64,000 nucleotides of DNA from Marinobacter fonticola. GTDB taxonomy: Bacteria > Pseudomonadota > Gammaproteobacteria > Pseudomonadales > Oleiphilaceae. The notes beneath the pieces are model-generated. The model did no database searches and had not been told where the DNA came from. It was given only the letters and a program-made list of their open reading frames with translations. The stretch spans positions 1,302,001 through 1,366,000 of the forward strand of contig NZ_CP043042.1 of NCBI RefSeq assembly GCF_008122265.1, read 5' to 3'. This document shows positions 41,515-55,393 of this stretch, in pieces. The translations under genes and the position numbers were made by a program. Position 1 is the stretch's first letter, and each line of letters opens with the position of its first letter.

Positions 41515-43101
41515 ATGTTGGATGCCAATATCAAAGCGCAATTGGAAGCCTATATGGATAAGCTGCAGCAGCCGATCGAGCTGGTTGCGGCGTATGACGA
41601 TGGCAAGAAGTCCCAGGAGCTCAGACAGTTGCTGGAAGAAATCGAGCCGATGTCCTCGAAGATCAGCCTGCGCACCGAAGAATCGCAGGATGTTCGCCGG
41701 CCGTCTTTTGCCATTAACCGTATCGGTTCCGATATTGGCGTTCGTTTTGCCGGTATTCCCATGGGCCACGAGTTTACCTCGCTGGTTCTGGCCTTGTTAC
41801 AAGTTGGCGGTCATCCATCCAAGGCCTCTCAGGAGGTCATCGAACAGGTTAAGGACCTGGATGGCGAGTTTGAATTCGAGACTTATTTCTCCCTCTCCTG
41901 CCAGAACTGTCCGGACGTCGTGCAGGCGTTTAACCTGATGAGCGTGCTAAACCCGAAGATCAAGCACACGGCTATCGACGGTGCGCTGTTCCAGGACGAA
42001 GTCGAGCAGCGTGAAGTGATGGCCGTGCCGAGCGTTTACCTCAACGGCGAATCCTGGGGCCAGGGCCGCATGACGCTGGAAGAGATCGTCTCCAGGCTGG
42101 ATACCAAATCCGACGAGAAAGAAGCCGAGAAGATTAACCAGAAGGATCCTTTCGAAGTGCTGGTGATCGGTGGCGGCCCGGCGGGCTCCTCTGCCGCCAT
42201 CTATGCTGCGCGCAAGGGCATCTCGACAGGTATTGCCGCAGAGCGCTTCGGTGGCCAGGTGGCGGACACCATGGGCATCGAGAACCTGATCTCCGTGACG
42301 TACACCGAAGGCCCGAAGCTGGTGGCCGCCATGGAACAGCATGTCAAGGAATACGACGTCGATATCATGAACATGCAGCGCGCGGAGAAGCTGATCCCGG
42401 CGGCTCGAAAGGGCGGGTTGCATGAGGTGCGCTTGAGCAATGGCGCGTCCCTGCATGCGCGCAGCCTAATTCTGTCCACCGGTGCGCGCTGGCGCCAGAT
42501 GGGCGTGCCGGGCGAGGAAGAGTACCGTAACAAGGGCGTGGCCTACTGCCCGCACTGTGACGGCCCGCTGTTTAAGGGTAAGCGCGTGGCGGTGATCGGT
42601 GGCGGTAACTCGGGTGTCGAAGCGGCTATCGACCTGGCCGGTATCGTTGGTCACGTCACCCTGATTGAGTTTGGCGCCGAGATGCGAGCGGACGACGTGC
42701 TGCAGAAGAAGCTGCGTAGTCTGAAAAACGTGGAAATCATTACGTCGGGCCAGACCACTGAAATCACCGGCGAGGGCGGCAAGGTAAATGGCCTAAACTA
42801 CAAGGATCGCAACACCAGCGAGGAGCACCACATTTCTCTGGAGGGTGTCTTCGTACAGATCGGTCTGATGCCGAATACCGAGTGGCTCAAGGGCGATATC
42901 GAGCTGAGCCAGCACGGTGAAATCATCGTCAACGATCGCGCGGAGACGTCAATTCCGGGTGTGTTTGCCGCAGGCGATGCGACAACCGTACCGTACAAGC
43001 AGATCGTCATTTCCATGGGCGAAGGCTCCAAGGCGGCTCTCAGCGCCTTCGACTTCCTCATCCGCAACTCCGTCCCTGAGGACGAAGAAGAAGCGGCTTA
43101 A
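41515..43101 (+). CDS. ahpF: Alkyl hydroperoxide reductase subunit F
   Basis: A 528-residue flavoprotein that passes electrons from NADH to AhpC. The ATG at 41515 (MLDANIKAQ) follows AAGGGGAAAAAA; the frame is open further upstream but non-conserved. The N-terminal double-thioredoxin domain has the C-x-x-C disulfide in [12 protein letters not shown] (about 128-135). The FAD domain has [19 protein letters not shown] (about 215-233), and the second disulfide is [13 protein letters not shown] (about 345-357) next to [17 protein letters not shown] (NAD site). The C-terminal FAD motif is [10 protein letters not shown]. Complete. Confidence 0.97.
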   Translation: MLDANIKAQLEAYMDKLQQPIELVAAYDDGKKSQELRQLLEEIEPMSSKISLRTEESQDVRRPSFAINRIGSDIGVRFAGIPMGHEFTSLVLALLQVGGHPSKASQEVIEQVKDLDGEFEFETYFSLSCQNCPDVVQAFNLMSVLNPKIKHTAIDGALFQDEVEQREVMAVPSVYLNGESWGQGRMTLEEIVSRLDTKSDEKEAEKINQKDPFEVLVIGGGPAGSSAAIYAARKGISTGIAAERFGGQVADTMGIENLISVTYTEGPKLVAAMEQHVKEYDVDIMNMQRAEKLIPAARKGGLHEVRLSNGASLHARSLILSTGARWRQMGVPGEEEYRNKGVAYCPHCDGPLFKGKRVAVIGGGNSGVEAAIDLAGIVGHVTLIEFGAEMRADDVLQKKLRSLKNVEIITSGQTTEITGEGGKVNGLNYKDRNTSEEHHISLEGVFVQIGLMPNTEWLKGDIELSQHGEIIVNDRAETSIPGVFAAGDATTVPYKQIVISMGEGSKAALSAFDFLIRNSVPEDEEEAA

Positions 43102-43123
43102 GACGGGCCTAGCGGACAGCAAA

Positions 43124-43159
43124 CCCACCATCCGGTTTGCGGGTGGTGGGCTTTTTTAT
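43124..43159. terminator. Rho-independent terminator after ahpF (possibly bidirectional)
   Basis: Stem cccacca (43124-43130) / tggtggg (43144-43150) with a loop containing tccggtttgcggg, followed by cttttttatt. It lies 22 bases after ahpF. The converging gene ends at 43156, inside the T-run, so the signal may serve both directions. Confidence 0.8.
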
Positions 43160-44274
43160 TCCTGCGGCTCCTCTGGCTGATCGCCGTTCTGTTCCACGTC
43201 CGATGGATTGACGCTGCCCTCAAGATTCGCTTCGAAAGCGCTGATAAACGCGTTGCGCAAGATATTAAGCACGGCGCTCAATGTTCCGGTATCCGGTGAT
43301 TCAATTTGCCCGTCGATAGGAATGCGTGTCGCGAACTGGTCCCTGGGCTGATTTTCCAGCAGCTCGGCAATGCCTCCTACCAGCCCCTCCCAAGCAGCTT
43401 GAAACAGGTTGTCGCCCTGTTCTTTCACGTCTTTACGCCAGTCGAACACGTCGATGTCGCGCAGCAGGGGTTTGACGTAGCCGGTAATCCGACCGTCTTT
43501 AGCCGCCAGTTCCGTTACCAAATCCAAACTGCCGGCCTCGATGTCGATCGGGGTATAGGCCATCACCAACTGGTCGATGGCGTCCATTTCCAGGTTCACC
43601 AATTTGCCATTGAAGTTGAAATGGGCCTGTTCCCGATAGGGATCCATCTGCATGCTGATCGTCAGCTCGCCTTTTTGCATGGCCTTGGCTTGGAGCTCCA
43701 GGTTTGCCGCTAAAGAATCGGAGAGCTCCCGGCTATTGGTGAGATTGGTTAAGGTACCTTCGATCTGGGTCAGGTAGGCATCGACCGGCGGTGAGGCATC
43801 GGGCTTGCGAAAATGGAACTCGCCGTCGTGGATTTCGACACGATCAAGCCGAAGCGGAAACAAATCCCGCACCACTTGACGCCAGTCCGCCTGCTCCCCG
43901 GTCTGTTGAACGCCCTCCGACGATGCGCTGTCTTCGACAACGATATTGAGTAACGGCTGATGAAAGGCCAGCTCCCCCACCAGCTTGCCGCGGAGCAGGG
44001 CGGAGGTCAGCAGGGACAGGTCTACTTTACGTGCGCTGAACAACGGGGCAAATACTTCGCCGGTGGCTTTATCGATCTCAACGTTATTAATGACATAGGC
44101 GCCGCGCCATAGCGCAAGATCGATATCGCCAACCTGACCGCTATAGCCCTCGGCGCTGTCCAGAGTGCGGTTAACGTAGCGCTGTAGTACTTCCGGCAGT
44201 GCAGCTCGCATGGCGATAAGAACAATGGCGAACGCGAGCAATACCCAGAGTACTTTCCGTTTACGGTGTCGCAT
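43156..44274 (-). CDS. DUF748 / AsmA-like inner-membrane-anchored protein
   Basis: A 372-residue protein with an N-terminal signal anchor (VLWVLLAFAIVLIAM, about residues 8-22) and a large periplasmic region. LPEVLQRYVNRTLDSAEGYSG and VGDIDLALWRGAYVINNVEI are typical of DUF748 (AsmA-like) proteins, which are beta-rich lipid-binding bridges between membranes. Later segments (IEIHDGEFHFRKP-like, LRLDRVEIHDGEFHF) repeat the short beta-pattern. The C-terminus is acidic (QNGDQPEEPQE). Likely role: envelope lipid or outer-membrane homeostasis; not established for this member. Confidence 0.85.
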   Translation of the reverse strand: MRHRKRKVLWVLLAFAIVLIAMRAALPEVLQRYVNRTLDSAEGYSGQVGDIDLALWRGAYVINNVEIDKATGEVFAPLFSARKVDLSLLTSALLRGKLVGELAFHQPLLNIVVEDSASSEGVQQTGEQADWRQVVRDLFPLRLDRVEIHDGEFHFRKPDASPPVDAYLTQIEGTLTNLTNSRELSDSLAANLELQAKAMQKGELTISMQMDPYREQAHFNFNGKLVNLEMDAIDQLVMAYTPIDIEAGSLDLVTELAAKDGRITGYVKPLLRDIDVFDWRKDVKEQGDNLFQAAWEGLVGGIAELLENQPRDQFATRIPIDGQIESPDTGTLSAVLNILRNAFISAFEANLEGSVNPSDVEQNGDQPEEPQE

Positions 44275-44309
44275 AGGTTTTGAACCTGTTTAGGCGGTTA
44301 ACCTACTTA

Positions 44310-49220
<4,911 letters not shown>

Positions 49221-49389
49221 TTCTGAGGCATACTCGCATTAGGCTATGTTGAGAGGCGTATGCGAGACTGATGCATCGGTGGCCGTAAGGATAGCTGAAA
49301 CGCTACCGAAGGTATGGTGTAAATTCGACACCGGGGTGATATCCAGGGCGTATTCGGAGAGCCCGCGACGAATGCAAGGATAATGATCG

Positions 49390-50454
49390 ATGTCTCGAAG
49401 AACAGAAGTCAGGGTAGGCGTTATCGGATTCGGGCTCGCCGGATCCGTGTTTCACGCGCCGCTAATTGATGCAGCTAACGGGATGCGCCTGGCGGCCGTC
49501 GTCACGTCCAGTCCCGAGCGTGCCGGGGAAGTCCGGCAAGCCTATCCGGAGGTGACCGTCTACGACACCGCCGGCCAGCTGTGGCATCACGCGGACACGC
49601 TGGACCTGGTCGTTATCGCCTCGCCTAACCGAACCCATAAACCTTTGGCCATGGCGGCTCTGCAAGCCGGCCTTGGGGTGGTGGTCGACAAACCATTGGC
49701 CGCCCACGCCGACGATGCGCGGGAGCTGGCCGAGGAGGCCGAGCGCTTGGGGCTGTTTCTGACGGTGTTTCAGAACCGCCGTTGGGACAGCGATTTTCTT
49801 ACCCTGCAGCAGTTGATAGCCGAGGGTGCGCTAGGCGAGGTGCGCCGTTTCGAATCCCGTTTTGAGCGCTGGCGTCCGGAGCCCAAGCCCGGCTGGCGCC
49901 GGTCGGGTGCCCCGGAAGAGGCCGGCGGCGTGCTCTATGACTTGGGCGCCCATCTGATCGATCAGGCGCTGGTCCTGTTCGGGCCGGTCAAGTCGGTCTA
50001 TGCGGAACTGGATCGTCGCTATCCCGATGCCGAGGTGGACGATGACTCTTTCGTGGCCCTGACGCATCGCAATGGCGTACGTTCGCACCTATGGATGAGC
50101 AGCGTTGCGGCCCAGTGCGGCCCACGCATGCGCGTACTCGGCAGTCGCGCGGCCTACACCAGTTTTGGTTTAGACGGCCAGGAGAGCGCTCTGCGAGACG
50201 GTGTGCGGCCTGGTCAGAACAGTTGGCTGGATGCCATTCAGGATGGCCAAGGCTATCTGTCAGCGGGAAGTGAGGAACGCGCGATTCAAAACGACCCAGG
50301 CGATTATCTGCAGTTCTATGAGGCCGTCGCCGCTGCGTTGATCGAGGGCCACGCGCCCCCGGTCGATCCATTGGATGCCGTCGCTGGCCTTGAGATTGTT
50401 GCGGCGGCACAGCATGCATCGGCAGAACGCCGGGTGATTGAACTCTCGAAGTAG
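49390..50454 (+). CDS. Gfo/Idh/MocA-family oxidoreductase
   Basis: A 354-residue NAD(P)-dependent dehydrogenase. Rossmann motif VIGFGLAGSVFHAPLIDAANG (about residues 10-30), then VVIASPNRTHKPLAMAALQAG and VVVDKPLAAHADDA (about 98-111), the EKP-type lysine block. The C-terminal catalytic domain begins at FQNRRWDSDFLTLQQL and has GVLYDLGAHLIDQAL (about 179-193), with His as likely acid-base residue. E. coli YdgJ and scyllo-inositol dehydrogenases share this layout; substrate unassigned. Monocistronic or followed by the EEP gene 58 bases on. Confidence 0.9.
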   Translation: MSRRTEVRVGVIGFGLAGSVFHAPLIDAANGMRLAAVVTSSPERAGEVRQAYPEVTVYDTAGQLWHHADTLDLVVIASPNRTHKPLAMAALQAGLGVVVDKPLAAHADDARELAEEAERLGLFLTVFQNRRWDSDFLTLQQLIAEGALGEVRRFESRFERWRPEPKPGWRRSGAPEEAGGVLYDLGAHLIDQALVLFGPVKSVYAELDRRYPDAEVDDDSFVALTHRNGVRSHLWMSSVAAQCGPRMRVLGSRAAYTSFGLDGQESALRDGVRPGQNSWLDAIQDGQGYLSAGSEERAIQNDPGDYLQFYEAVAAALIEGHAPPVDPLDAVAGLEIVAAAQHASAERRVIELSK

Positions 50455-50512
50455 CGTAAACTCACGCCGGATGTTCTTGTGTCTGACAGGCCGTGGTTGA
50501 CTGGAGTCTGGA

Positions 50513-51577
50513 TTGCTAAGTCTTATTCTTTTCGCTGCCGCGCTAATTGTTGCTGCTCTCACCGTATTGGCGCGTCTGCCGTTTTACGATTGGTGGATAC
50601 GGGCCTGCGATTTTCCACGTCTGCAAATCGCGGCTCTTGCCTTGATTATTCTCGCGCTGTCGCCGTTAGCCTCGGCGCCCTATCACTGGCTGACGGCGAT
50701 CGTCAGTGGCGCCGTGCTGGGCTGGCAGTCCTATCGTATCGCTCCCTACACGCGACTCTGGCCGAAACAGGTCAAGGACGCCGAGGGTGGAAACGAAGAA
50801 CGCTGCATTAGCCTGCTGATCGCCAATGTGCTCATGCCCAACCGTAAATCAGAGGGCCTGATGCGGCAGATCCGGGAATGCCAGCCGGATGTGGTGCTGA
50901 CCCTGGAAAGCGATCACTGGTGGGAAAACGAGCTGGACTCGGCCATTGCCAGCGATTATCCCCACGCCGTGCGGATTCCTTTGGATAATCTTTATGGCAT
51001 GCACCTCTACTCTCGGCTGAAGTTGGAGGAGACCGAGGTGGAATGGCTGATCCAGGACGACATACCGTCGATCCACACGTGGTTGCGGCTGGCGAATAAT
51101 TCTCGTGTGAGGCTGCACGCCTTACATCCTCGGCCGCCAGCGCCCAGCGAGAGCGAAGAGTCGCTCTGGCGCGACGCGGAGTTGCTGTTGGTGGGCAAGC
51201 AGATCCACCGGGACGGCGACCCCACCTTGGTTGTCGGCGATCTGAACGATGTGGCCTGGTCGCGCACGACGCGCACCTTCTGCCGGGTCAGTGGCATGCT
51301 AGACCCCCGCCGTGGCCGCGGTATGTTCAGTACCTTTCACGCCAATTACCGCTTGATGCGGTGGCCATTGGACCATGTCTTTGTCAGCGAGGAGTTTACT
51401 CTCAAGAACATGCGCCGGCTGGAGGCTTTCGGTTCGGATCATTTCCCCATTCTCGTCACGCTCTGTTTTCGTCCCAGCCGCGCCGACGAACACGAGAATC
51501 CGGAAGCGGATGCAGACGAGTGGGAAGAGGCCGAGGAGGCGATTGAAGAGGCGCGCTCCCGCGATCAGGAGACTTGA
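50513..51577 (+). CDS. Membrane-anchored endonuclease/exonuclease/phosphatase-family protein
   Basis: A 354-residue protein starting at TTG (50513), with GGAG 6 bases upstream. Two to three membrane segments occupy residues 1-75 (LSLILFAAALIVAALTVLA, LALIILALSPLASA, WLTAIVSGAVLGW). The rest is an EEP domain: LLIANVLMPNRKSEGLM (about 101-117), DVVLTLESDHWWENEL (Glu of metal site), TLVVGDLNDVAWSRTTRTF (about 237-255, GDxN) and GSDHFPILVTLCF (SDH). EEP enzymes cut phosphodiester bonds in nucleic acids or lipids. With the domain anchored at the membrane, a periplasmic or membrane-lipid substrate is possible. An acidic tail (ADEWEEAEEAIEEA) ends the protein. Confidence 0.87.
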   Translation: MLSLILFAAALIVAALTVLARLPFYDWWIRACDFPRLQIAALALIILALSPLASAPYHWLTAIVSGAVLGWQSYRIAPYTRLWPKQVKDAEGGNEERCISLLIANVLMPNRKSEGLMRQIRECQPDVVLTLESDHWWENELDSAIASDYPHAVRIPLDNLYGMHLYSRLKLEETEVEWLIQDDIPSIHTWLRLANNSRVRLHALHPRPPAPSESEESLWRDAELLLVGKQIHRDGDPTLVVGDLNDVAWSRTTRTFCRVSGMLDPRRGRGMFSTFHANYRLMRWPLDHVFVSEEFTLKNMRRLEAFGSDHFPILVTLCFRPSRADEHENPEADADEWEEAEEAIEEARSRDQET

Positions 51578-51687
51578 TCGGGGCCGGGGTATTCAGGTTA
51601 TATAAGAGGTGAAGGCAGGTTCGGAAGCGCCGCCGGGGCTCATTCGGACCTGATATCCGATCATTGATGGCAAACAGTGCACTAACA

Positions 51688-52044
51688 ATGGCGATTTCAC
51701 TCAAACGTGCCTACGAACCCGCATCGAGCCGAGATGGCGAACGCATCCTTGTAGATGGCATCTGGCCGCGAGGCGTTTCCAAGGAAAAGCTGGATATCAA
51801 GGAATGGCTCAAGGAGATTGCGCCTTCCAGTGAGCTGCGGAAGGCCTTTCACGCCGGAGAGATGACTTGGGGTGAATTCCGCAAAACTTACATGAGCGAA
51901 CTCAAACCCTATCGCGACACCCTGCGCAAAATCGCTAAAGAGTCACGGGAACGTACCGTGACGCTGGTCTTCAGTGCCGCCAATACCGAGCACAATAACG
52001 CGGTGGTGTTGAAACAGTACCTCAACATGCTGCGGGGGAAGTAG
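51688..52044 (+). CDS. DUF488 family protein
   Basis: A 118-residue cytoplasmic protein. The ATG at 51688 (MAISLKRAYEPASS) gives the conserved start; an ATG at 51667 is also in frame, and neither has a clear ribosome site. Family blocks are GERILVDGIWPRGVSKEKL (about residues 17-35), WLKEIAPSSELRKAFHAGEM and VTLVFSAANTEHNNAVVLKQYL. Function unknown; the family is near-ubiquitous. The usual VDRLWPRG reads VDGIWPRG, losing the Arg. Confidence 0.88.
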   Translation: MAISLKRAYEPASSRDGERILVDGIWPRGVSKEKLDIKEWLKEIAPSSELRKAFHAGEMTWGEFRKTYMSELKPYRDTLRKIAKESRERTVTLVFSAANTEHNNAVVLKQYLNMLRGK

Positions 52045-52075
52045 GGCTGCGGCCCAGGAGTTAATCAGAGGCTCC

Positions 52076-53083
52076 CTAACTCTGAATCAGTTGCCGAGAG
52101 AAAACCTGCAACTGATCCAGCCCTTGAATATCGTCTTCGAACAACGGCAGGCGCAGCAGCGGAATATCGCCCAGGCGCTGCGTGATGCCGTCCAACTGTC
52201 GCTGCTGGCGTTCGCGGCGATGGGTCCAGAAGTCGCTGTCGTCAGTTTCTGGCAGCAGGCGATTGATAATGGCGCCTGCCACGGGTACCGACGCGCTCCT
52301 CAGCGAATTTACCGCTCGTTCCGTCTCCAGAATGGGCAGGCGCTCGGGCGTGAGCACGAACAGGAAAGCCGTGCAATCGGCATCGTTGAGCACGCGCCGT
52401 GTCCGCTGGAACAGACGCTGGCGAGCCAGCAGGGTTTCGGTGAGTTCGCGGCTGCGTTGATCCATGCCCTCTAAGGCATGCTCTTCGGGGTTGCTCATCG
52501 GATTGTCGATGCTGCGCCCCGGCGTGAGATGGGCGAGAGCCTTACCTAGCTTTTCAGAGCGCTTATTGTGCTTGAGCAGACCATCGGTCCAGGCTGCCAT
52601 GATTTCGGGGAGACTTAACAGCCGCAAAGTATGACCGGTCGGGGCGGTATCGAAAATGAGCAGGTCGTAGTCTTTCTCGCTGTCGTCAATCAGCCGCGAA
52701 ATGCGTTCCAGCAGTGCGGCCTCCTGAGCGCCCGGCGACTGACTGCTCAGCCGAAGCTGACGTTGCAGCTCCTGGAGCTGATCCGGCCCGACGTAACGGC
52801 GCATTTGGGCGAAGACCCGCTCCAGATAGGCGTCTACCTCAGTGTCGGGGTCCAGCTCGAGCGCCATCAGGTTGGGCCAGAGCATGGTGGGCGTATTGCC
52901 GATGGGCCGGTCAAAGACGTCCGCCAGACTATGGGCGGGGTCCGTGGAGATAAGCAGCACCCGACGCCCGGCATCCGCCGAGGCTAGGGCCAGGGCGGCG
53001 GCGACCGTGGTCTTACCGACGCCTCCTTTGCCGCCCACCATTAGTAGGCGTTTTTCGGCGATCAGTCGCTGGATGTCGAGCAT
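52076..53083 (-). CDS. ArsA/Get3-family ATPase in the cstA operon
   Basis: A 335-residue soluble ATPase. The P-loop GKGGVGKTT (residues 18-26) is the deviant Walker A of ArsA/Get3, followed by LISTDPAHSLADVF (switch I type) and LLIFDTAPTGHTLRLLSLP (about 138-156, switch II/A-loop). No arsenical regulator or pump is nearby, and the Cys triad of ArsA is not seen, so arsenite transport is unlikely. Members with this context sit with cstA and a small CC-ending protein (memory); a Get3-like role in insertion, assembly or regulation of CstA is a guess. The ATG at 53083 comes 7 bases after the stop of the CC-ending gene. Confidence 0.9.
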   Translation of the reverse strand: MLDIQRLIAEKRLLMVGGKGGVGKTTVAAALALASADAGRRVLLISTDPAHSLADVFDRPIGNTPTMLWPNLMALELDPDTEVDAYLERVFAQMRRYVGPDQLQELQRQLRLSSQSPGAQEAALLERISRLIDDSEKDYDLLIFDTAPTGHTLRLLSLPEIMAAWTDGLLKHNKRSEKLGKALAHLTPGRSIDNPMSNPEEHALEGMDQRSRELTETLLARQRLFQRTRRVLNDADCTAFLFVLTPERLPILETERAVNSLRSASVPVAGAIINRLLPETDDSDFWTHRRERQQRQLDGITQRLGDIPLLRLPLFEDDIQGLDQLQVFSRQLIQS

Positions 53084-53090
53084 TCAGTCC

Positions 53091-53369
53091 TCAGCAGCAG
53101 CGCATATTATCCAAGGGCGAGCGTTCCATCCCCATCCGTTGGTGCCAGTCATGGAAGCGCTCCAGTAGGAGAGGCTGAAGCTCCAGGGTATACCAGCTTG
53201 CCGGATTGGGGATGCCCATCATTTCGCCGAACACCAGCAGCATGAACAGGTCGTCCTCGTCCCGCTTGGCGCGGGCCACGGCCGCTCTGTAAGGCGCATT
53301 GTAGTATTCGGCGCCCGCGACGCTCACCCGCCGGTACCAGTATTTCAGCTGCGAAAAGGTCTCTTTCAT
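53091..53369 (-). CDS. Small Cys-Cys-ending protein (cory-CC-star type)
   Basis: A 92-residue protein that ends in two cysteines immediately before the stop codon. It begins MKETFSQLKYWYRRVSVAG, continues AEYYNAPYRAAVARAKRDED, has DDLFMLLVFGEMMGIPNP (hydrophobic) and ends ERSPLDNMRCC. This matches a small family known from databases as cory-CC-star, found beside cstA, as I remember it. GGAGG lies 5 bases before the ATG. The two terminal cysteines could bind metal, form a disulfide or be lipid-modified. It lies between cstA and the ArsA-like ATPase, co-transcribed with both. Confidence 0.82.
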   Translation of the reverse strand: MKETFSQLKYWYRRVSVAGAEYYNAPYRAAVARAKRDEDDLFMLLVFGEMMGIPNPASWYTLELQPLLLERFHDWHQRMGMERSPLDNMRCC

Positions 53370-53436
53370 AACGACCTCCGAGTATGTGGAGGCGACGCCC
53401 GCTGCGTTAAACGTCGCCTAGTGCCCCGGTTAACCA

Positions 53437-55116
53437 TCAGGACGCGTCAGCGCTTTCGCTTTCCCGTTTGAGCCGCCGTAGCGAGGCGATACATTCCAGG
53501 GTTACCAGTATCGCGGCTACCAGTACCACAAGGTCCAACGTCAGCAAGAACCAGTCGCCCTTGGTGTAGAAGCCTTTGAGTTGGATCAGCAGCGCATACA
53601 GTGTCATCACCAGCAGGAAGATCAGGGGCACGACGGTGAAGACCGTCGGTGCGCCGCGGCGGACCAGCATGACGGTCACAACCAAAAGGGTCAGCCCGGC
53701 TAACAGCTGGTTGGAGGTGCCGAACAGCGGCCAGATCAGCAGTCCGCCGGACCCGTCCGCCCCGCCGGCGCCAAAGGCGAGCAGCAGGCAGGTGCCTACC
53801 GACAGGAGCGTGGCGGGTACGGGTTTGGCCATCCATTTGAAGTTATAGATTTCACCCCATTCCTGGAAAATATAACGCTGCAGACGCAGGCCCGTGTCCA
53901 TGGTGGTGCCGGCGAATAGCGCCGCCATGACCGTCAGCATGGTGCCGGCCACTTCCGCATTCAGCCCCGTGCCCTGGCTGAGGATGGTCGCGCCGCCATT
54001 GACGAACGCCAGCACGCCCCCCTGACCGAACGACGTATAGACCGCCTGCCAGTCGGCCAGCGAGGCGAAACCCGCGGTAGCGGCAATGATGGCCGCCAAC
54101 GCCAGTGCGCCTTCGCCGGTGGCGCCGAAGTAGCCGACGAAGCGGGCGTCCGGTTCGCGGCGTAGCTGCTTGGACGTCGTGCCGGAGGATACCAGGCCGT
54201 GAAAGCCGGAGATTGCACCGCAGGCGATGGTCACGAACAGCAACGGGATCATCGATGGCGTGCCGGCCGGCAGATCCTGGTTGATCATGGGGGCCACAAT
54301 CGTGGGGTTGCCAATCAGCACTGCGGCATAAAGCGCGATCAGGCCGACGAACAGCTGCAGGCCGTTGATGTAGTCCCGAGGCTGGAGCAGTACCCAGACC
54401 GGTAACAGCGATGCGACCGCGGCATAGCCGAACAGAATCAAAATCCAGGCGGCGTTGTCGGAGAGGCCGCCGACCTGTTCCGGCAGGGAAACCGGCACCG
54501 AAGGTCCCATGTAGATCAGAACGTACAGCGCAACCACGCCGATGAGTGAAACCAGCGGCAGGCTCAGCTTCGCCCGGTAAATCAACTGGCCGATAACCAG
54601 TGCGACGGCGATGGCGCCCCAGACGGGAACCACGGATCCCGGGTTATTGATCAGCAACTTGGCGATAACGACGCCAAACACCGCGTTGACCATCAACAGC
54701 ACCAGGAAGATAACGATGCTGAAGATCGAGCGGGCTCGGGTACCCACCACTTCGCCGGTGAGGGTGCCGATCGATTTGGCCTTGTTGCGCACACTGGCCC
54801 AGATGGCCCCGAAATCATGGATGCCCGCGAAAAAGATGGTGCCGATAGTGACCCACAGGAAGGCCGGCAGCCAGCCCCAAATCACGGCGATTGCCGGGCC
54901 GACAATGGGCGCCGCTCCCGCCACGGAGGTAAAGTGATGCCCCCAGAGTACGAACTTGTTGGTGGGCACGAAATCCACACCGTCCTCAAACTCGTGGGCC
55001 GGCGTGCGGAAATTTTCGTCAACTTTGTAGATGACTTTGGCGATAAAACGGGAGTAGACAAAATAGCCCAGGGCCATCCCGCTCAGCCCCAATATAAGCA
55101 GCAATATGGCACTCAT
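53437..55116 (-). CDS. cstA: CstA-family carbon starvation transporter
   Basis: A 559-residue inner-membrane protein with about 16 hydrophobic segments, of the shorter CstA type (E. coli CstA is about 700 residues). HHFTSVAGAAPIVGPAIAVIWGWLPAFLWV (start about residue 60), FAGIHDFGAIWASVR and AISGFHGLVSSGTTSKQL are CstA blocks. CstA proteins take up peptides or pyruvate when carbon is scarce. AGGAA six bases before the ATG. The gene leads an operon with the CC-ending protein and the ArsA-like ATPase; its leader has large inverted repeats. Confidence 0.94.
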   Translation of the reverse strand: MSAILLLILGLSGMALGYFVYSRFIAKVIYKVDENFRTPAHEFEDGVDFVPTNKFVLWGHHFTSVAGAAPIVGPAIAVIWGWLPAFLWVTIGTIFFAGIHDFGAIWASVRNKAKSIGTLTGEVVGTRARSIFSIVIFLVLLMVNAVFGVVIAKLLINNPGSVVPVWGAIAVALVIGQLIYRAKLSLPLVSLIGVVALYVLIYMGPSVPVSLPEQVGGLSDNAAWILILFGYAAVASLLPVWVLLQPRDYINGLQLFVGLIALYAAVLIGNPTIVAPMINQDLPAGTPSMIPLLFVTIACGAISGFHGLVSSGTTSKQLRREPDARFVGYFGATGEGALALAAIIAATAGFASLADWQAVYTSFGQGGVLAFVNGGATILSQGTGLNAEVAGTMLTVMAALFAGTTMDTGLRLQRYIFQEWGEIYNFKWMAKPVPATLLSVGTCLLLAFGAGGADGSGGLLIWPLFGTSNQLLAGLTLLVVTVMLVRRGAPTVFTVVPLIFLLVMTLYALLIQLKGFYTKGDWFLLTLDLVVLVAAILVTLECIASLRRLKRESESADAS

Positions 55117-55171
55117 CGTAAGTTCCTGGCTTTGATGGGTTATGCGACCGGTTCACTCATGGAACCCTGAC

Positions 55172-55280
55172 AAGTCCATTGACGATTCTGCCGGAGCTGG
55201 CCTGGGCGGTGGTGCGCCATGGATGGCCTGGAATGCCGGAATCGTCAATAGACTTACCCCCCGCTCTCCAGGGGGGGTAA
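55172..55280. promoter_or_regulatory. Structured leader upstream of cstA
   Basis: A 17-base inverted repeat with one mismatch (55172-55188 / 55239-55255) and a second perfect 9-base pair, ttacccccc (55254-55262) / ggggggtaa (55272-55280), lie in the 277-base gap before cstA. The decamer caatagactt at 55246-55255 recurs at 55317-55326. Such structures may control cstA by attenuation or protein binding, or be remains of a repeat element. Confidence 0.55.
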
Positions 55281-55393
55281 CGAAGGTTCAATGGTCGGCC
55301 CTCAGCCGTTGATTTTCAATAGACTTTCTGAGCATAGATCAACCGGTAAAGATGCGATAGCCGTCCGCTTTACGGTCAGGACTCGCCTTACGG

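Noticed and set aside
52076..53083. Arsenite efflux pump ATPase
   Set aside because: The ArsA-like protein is a single ATPase domain without an arsB, arsD or arsR neighbour or visible Cys metal triad, and it sits in a cstA operon.
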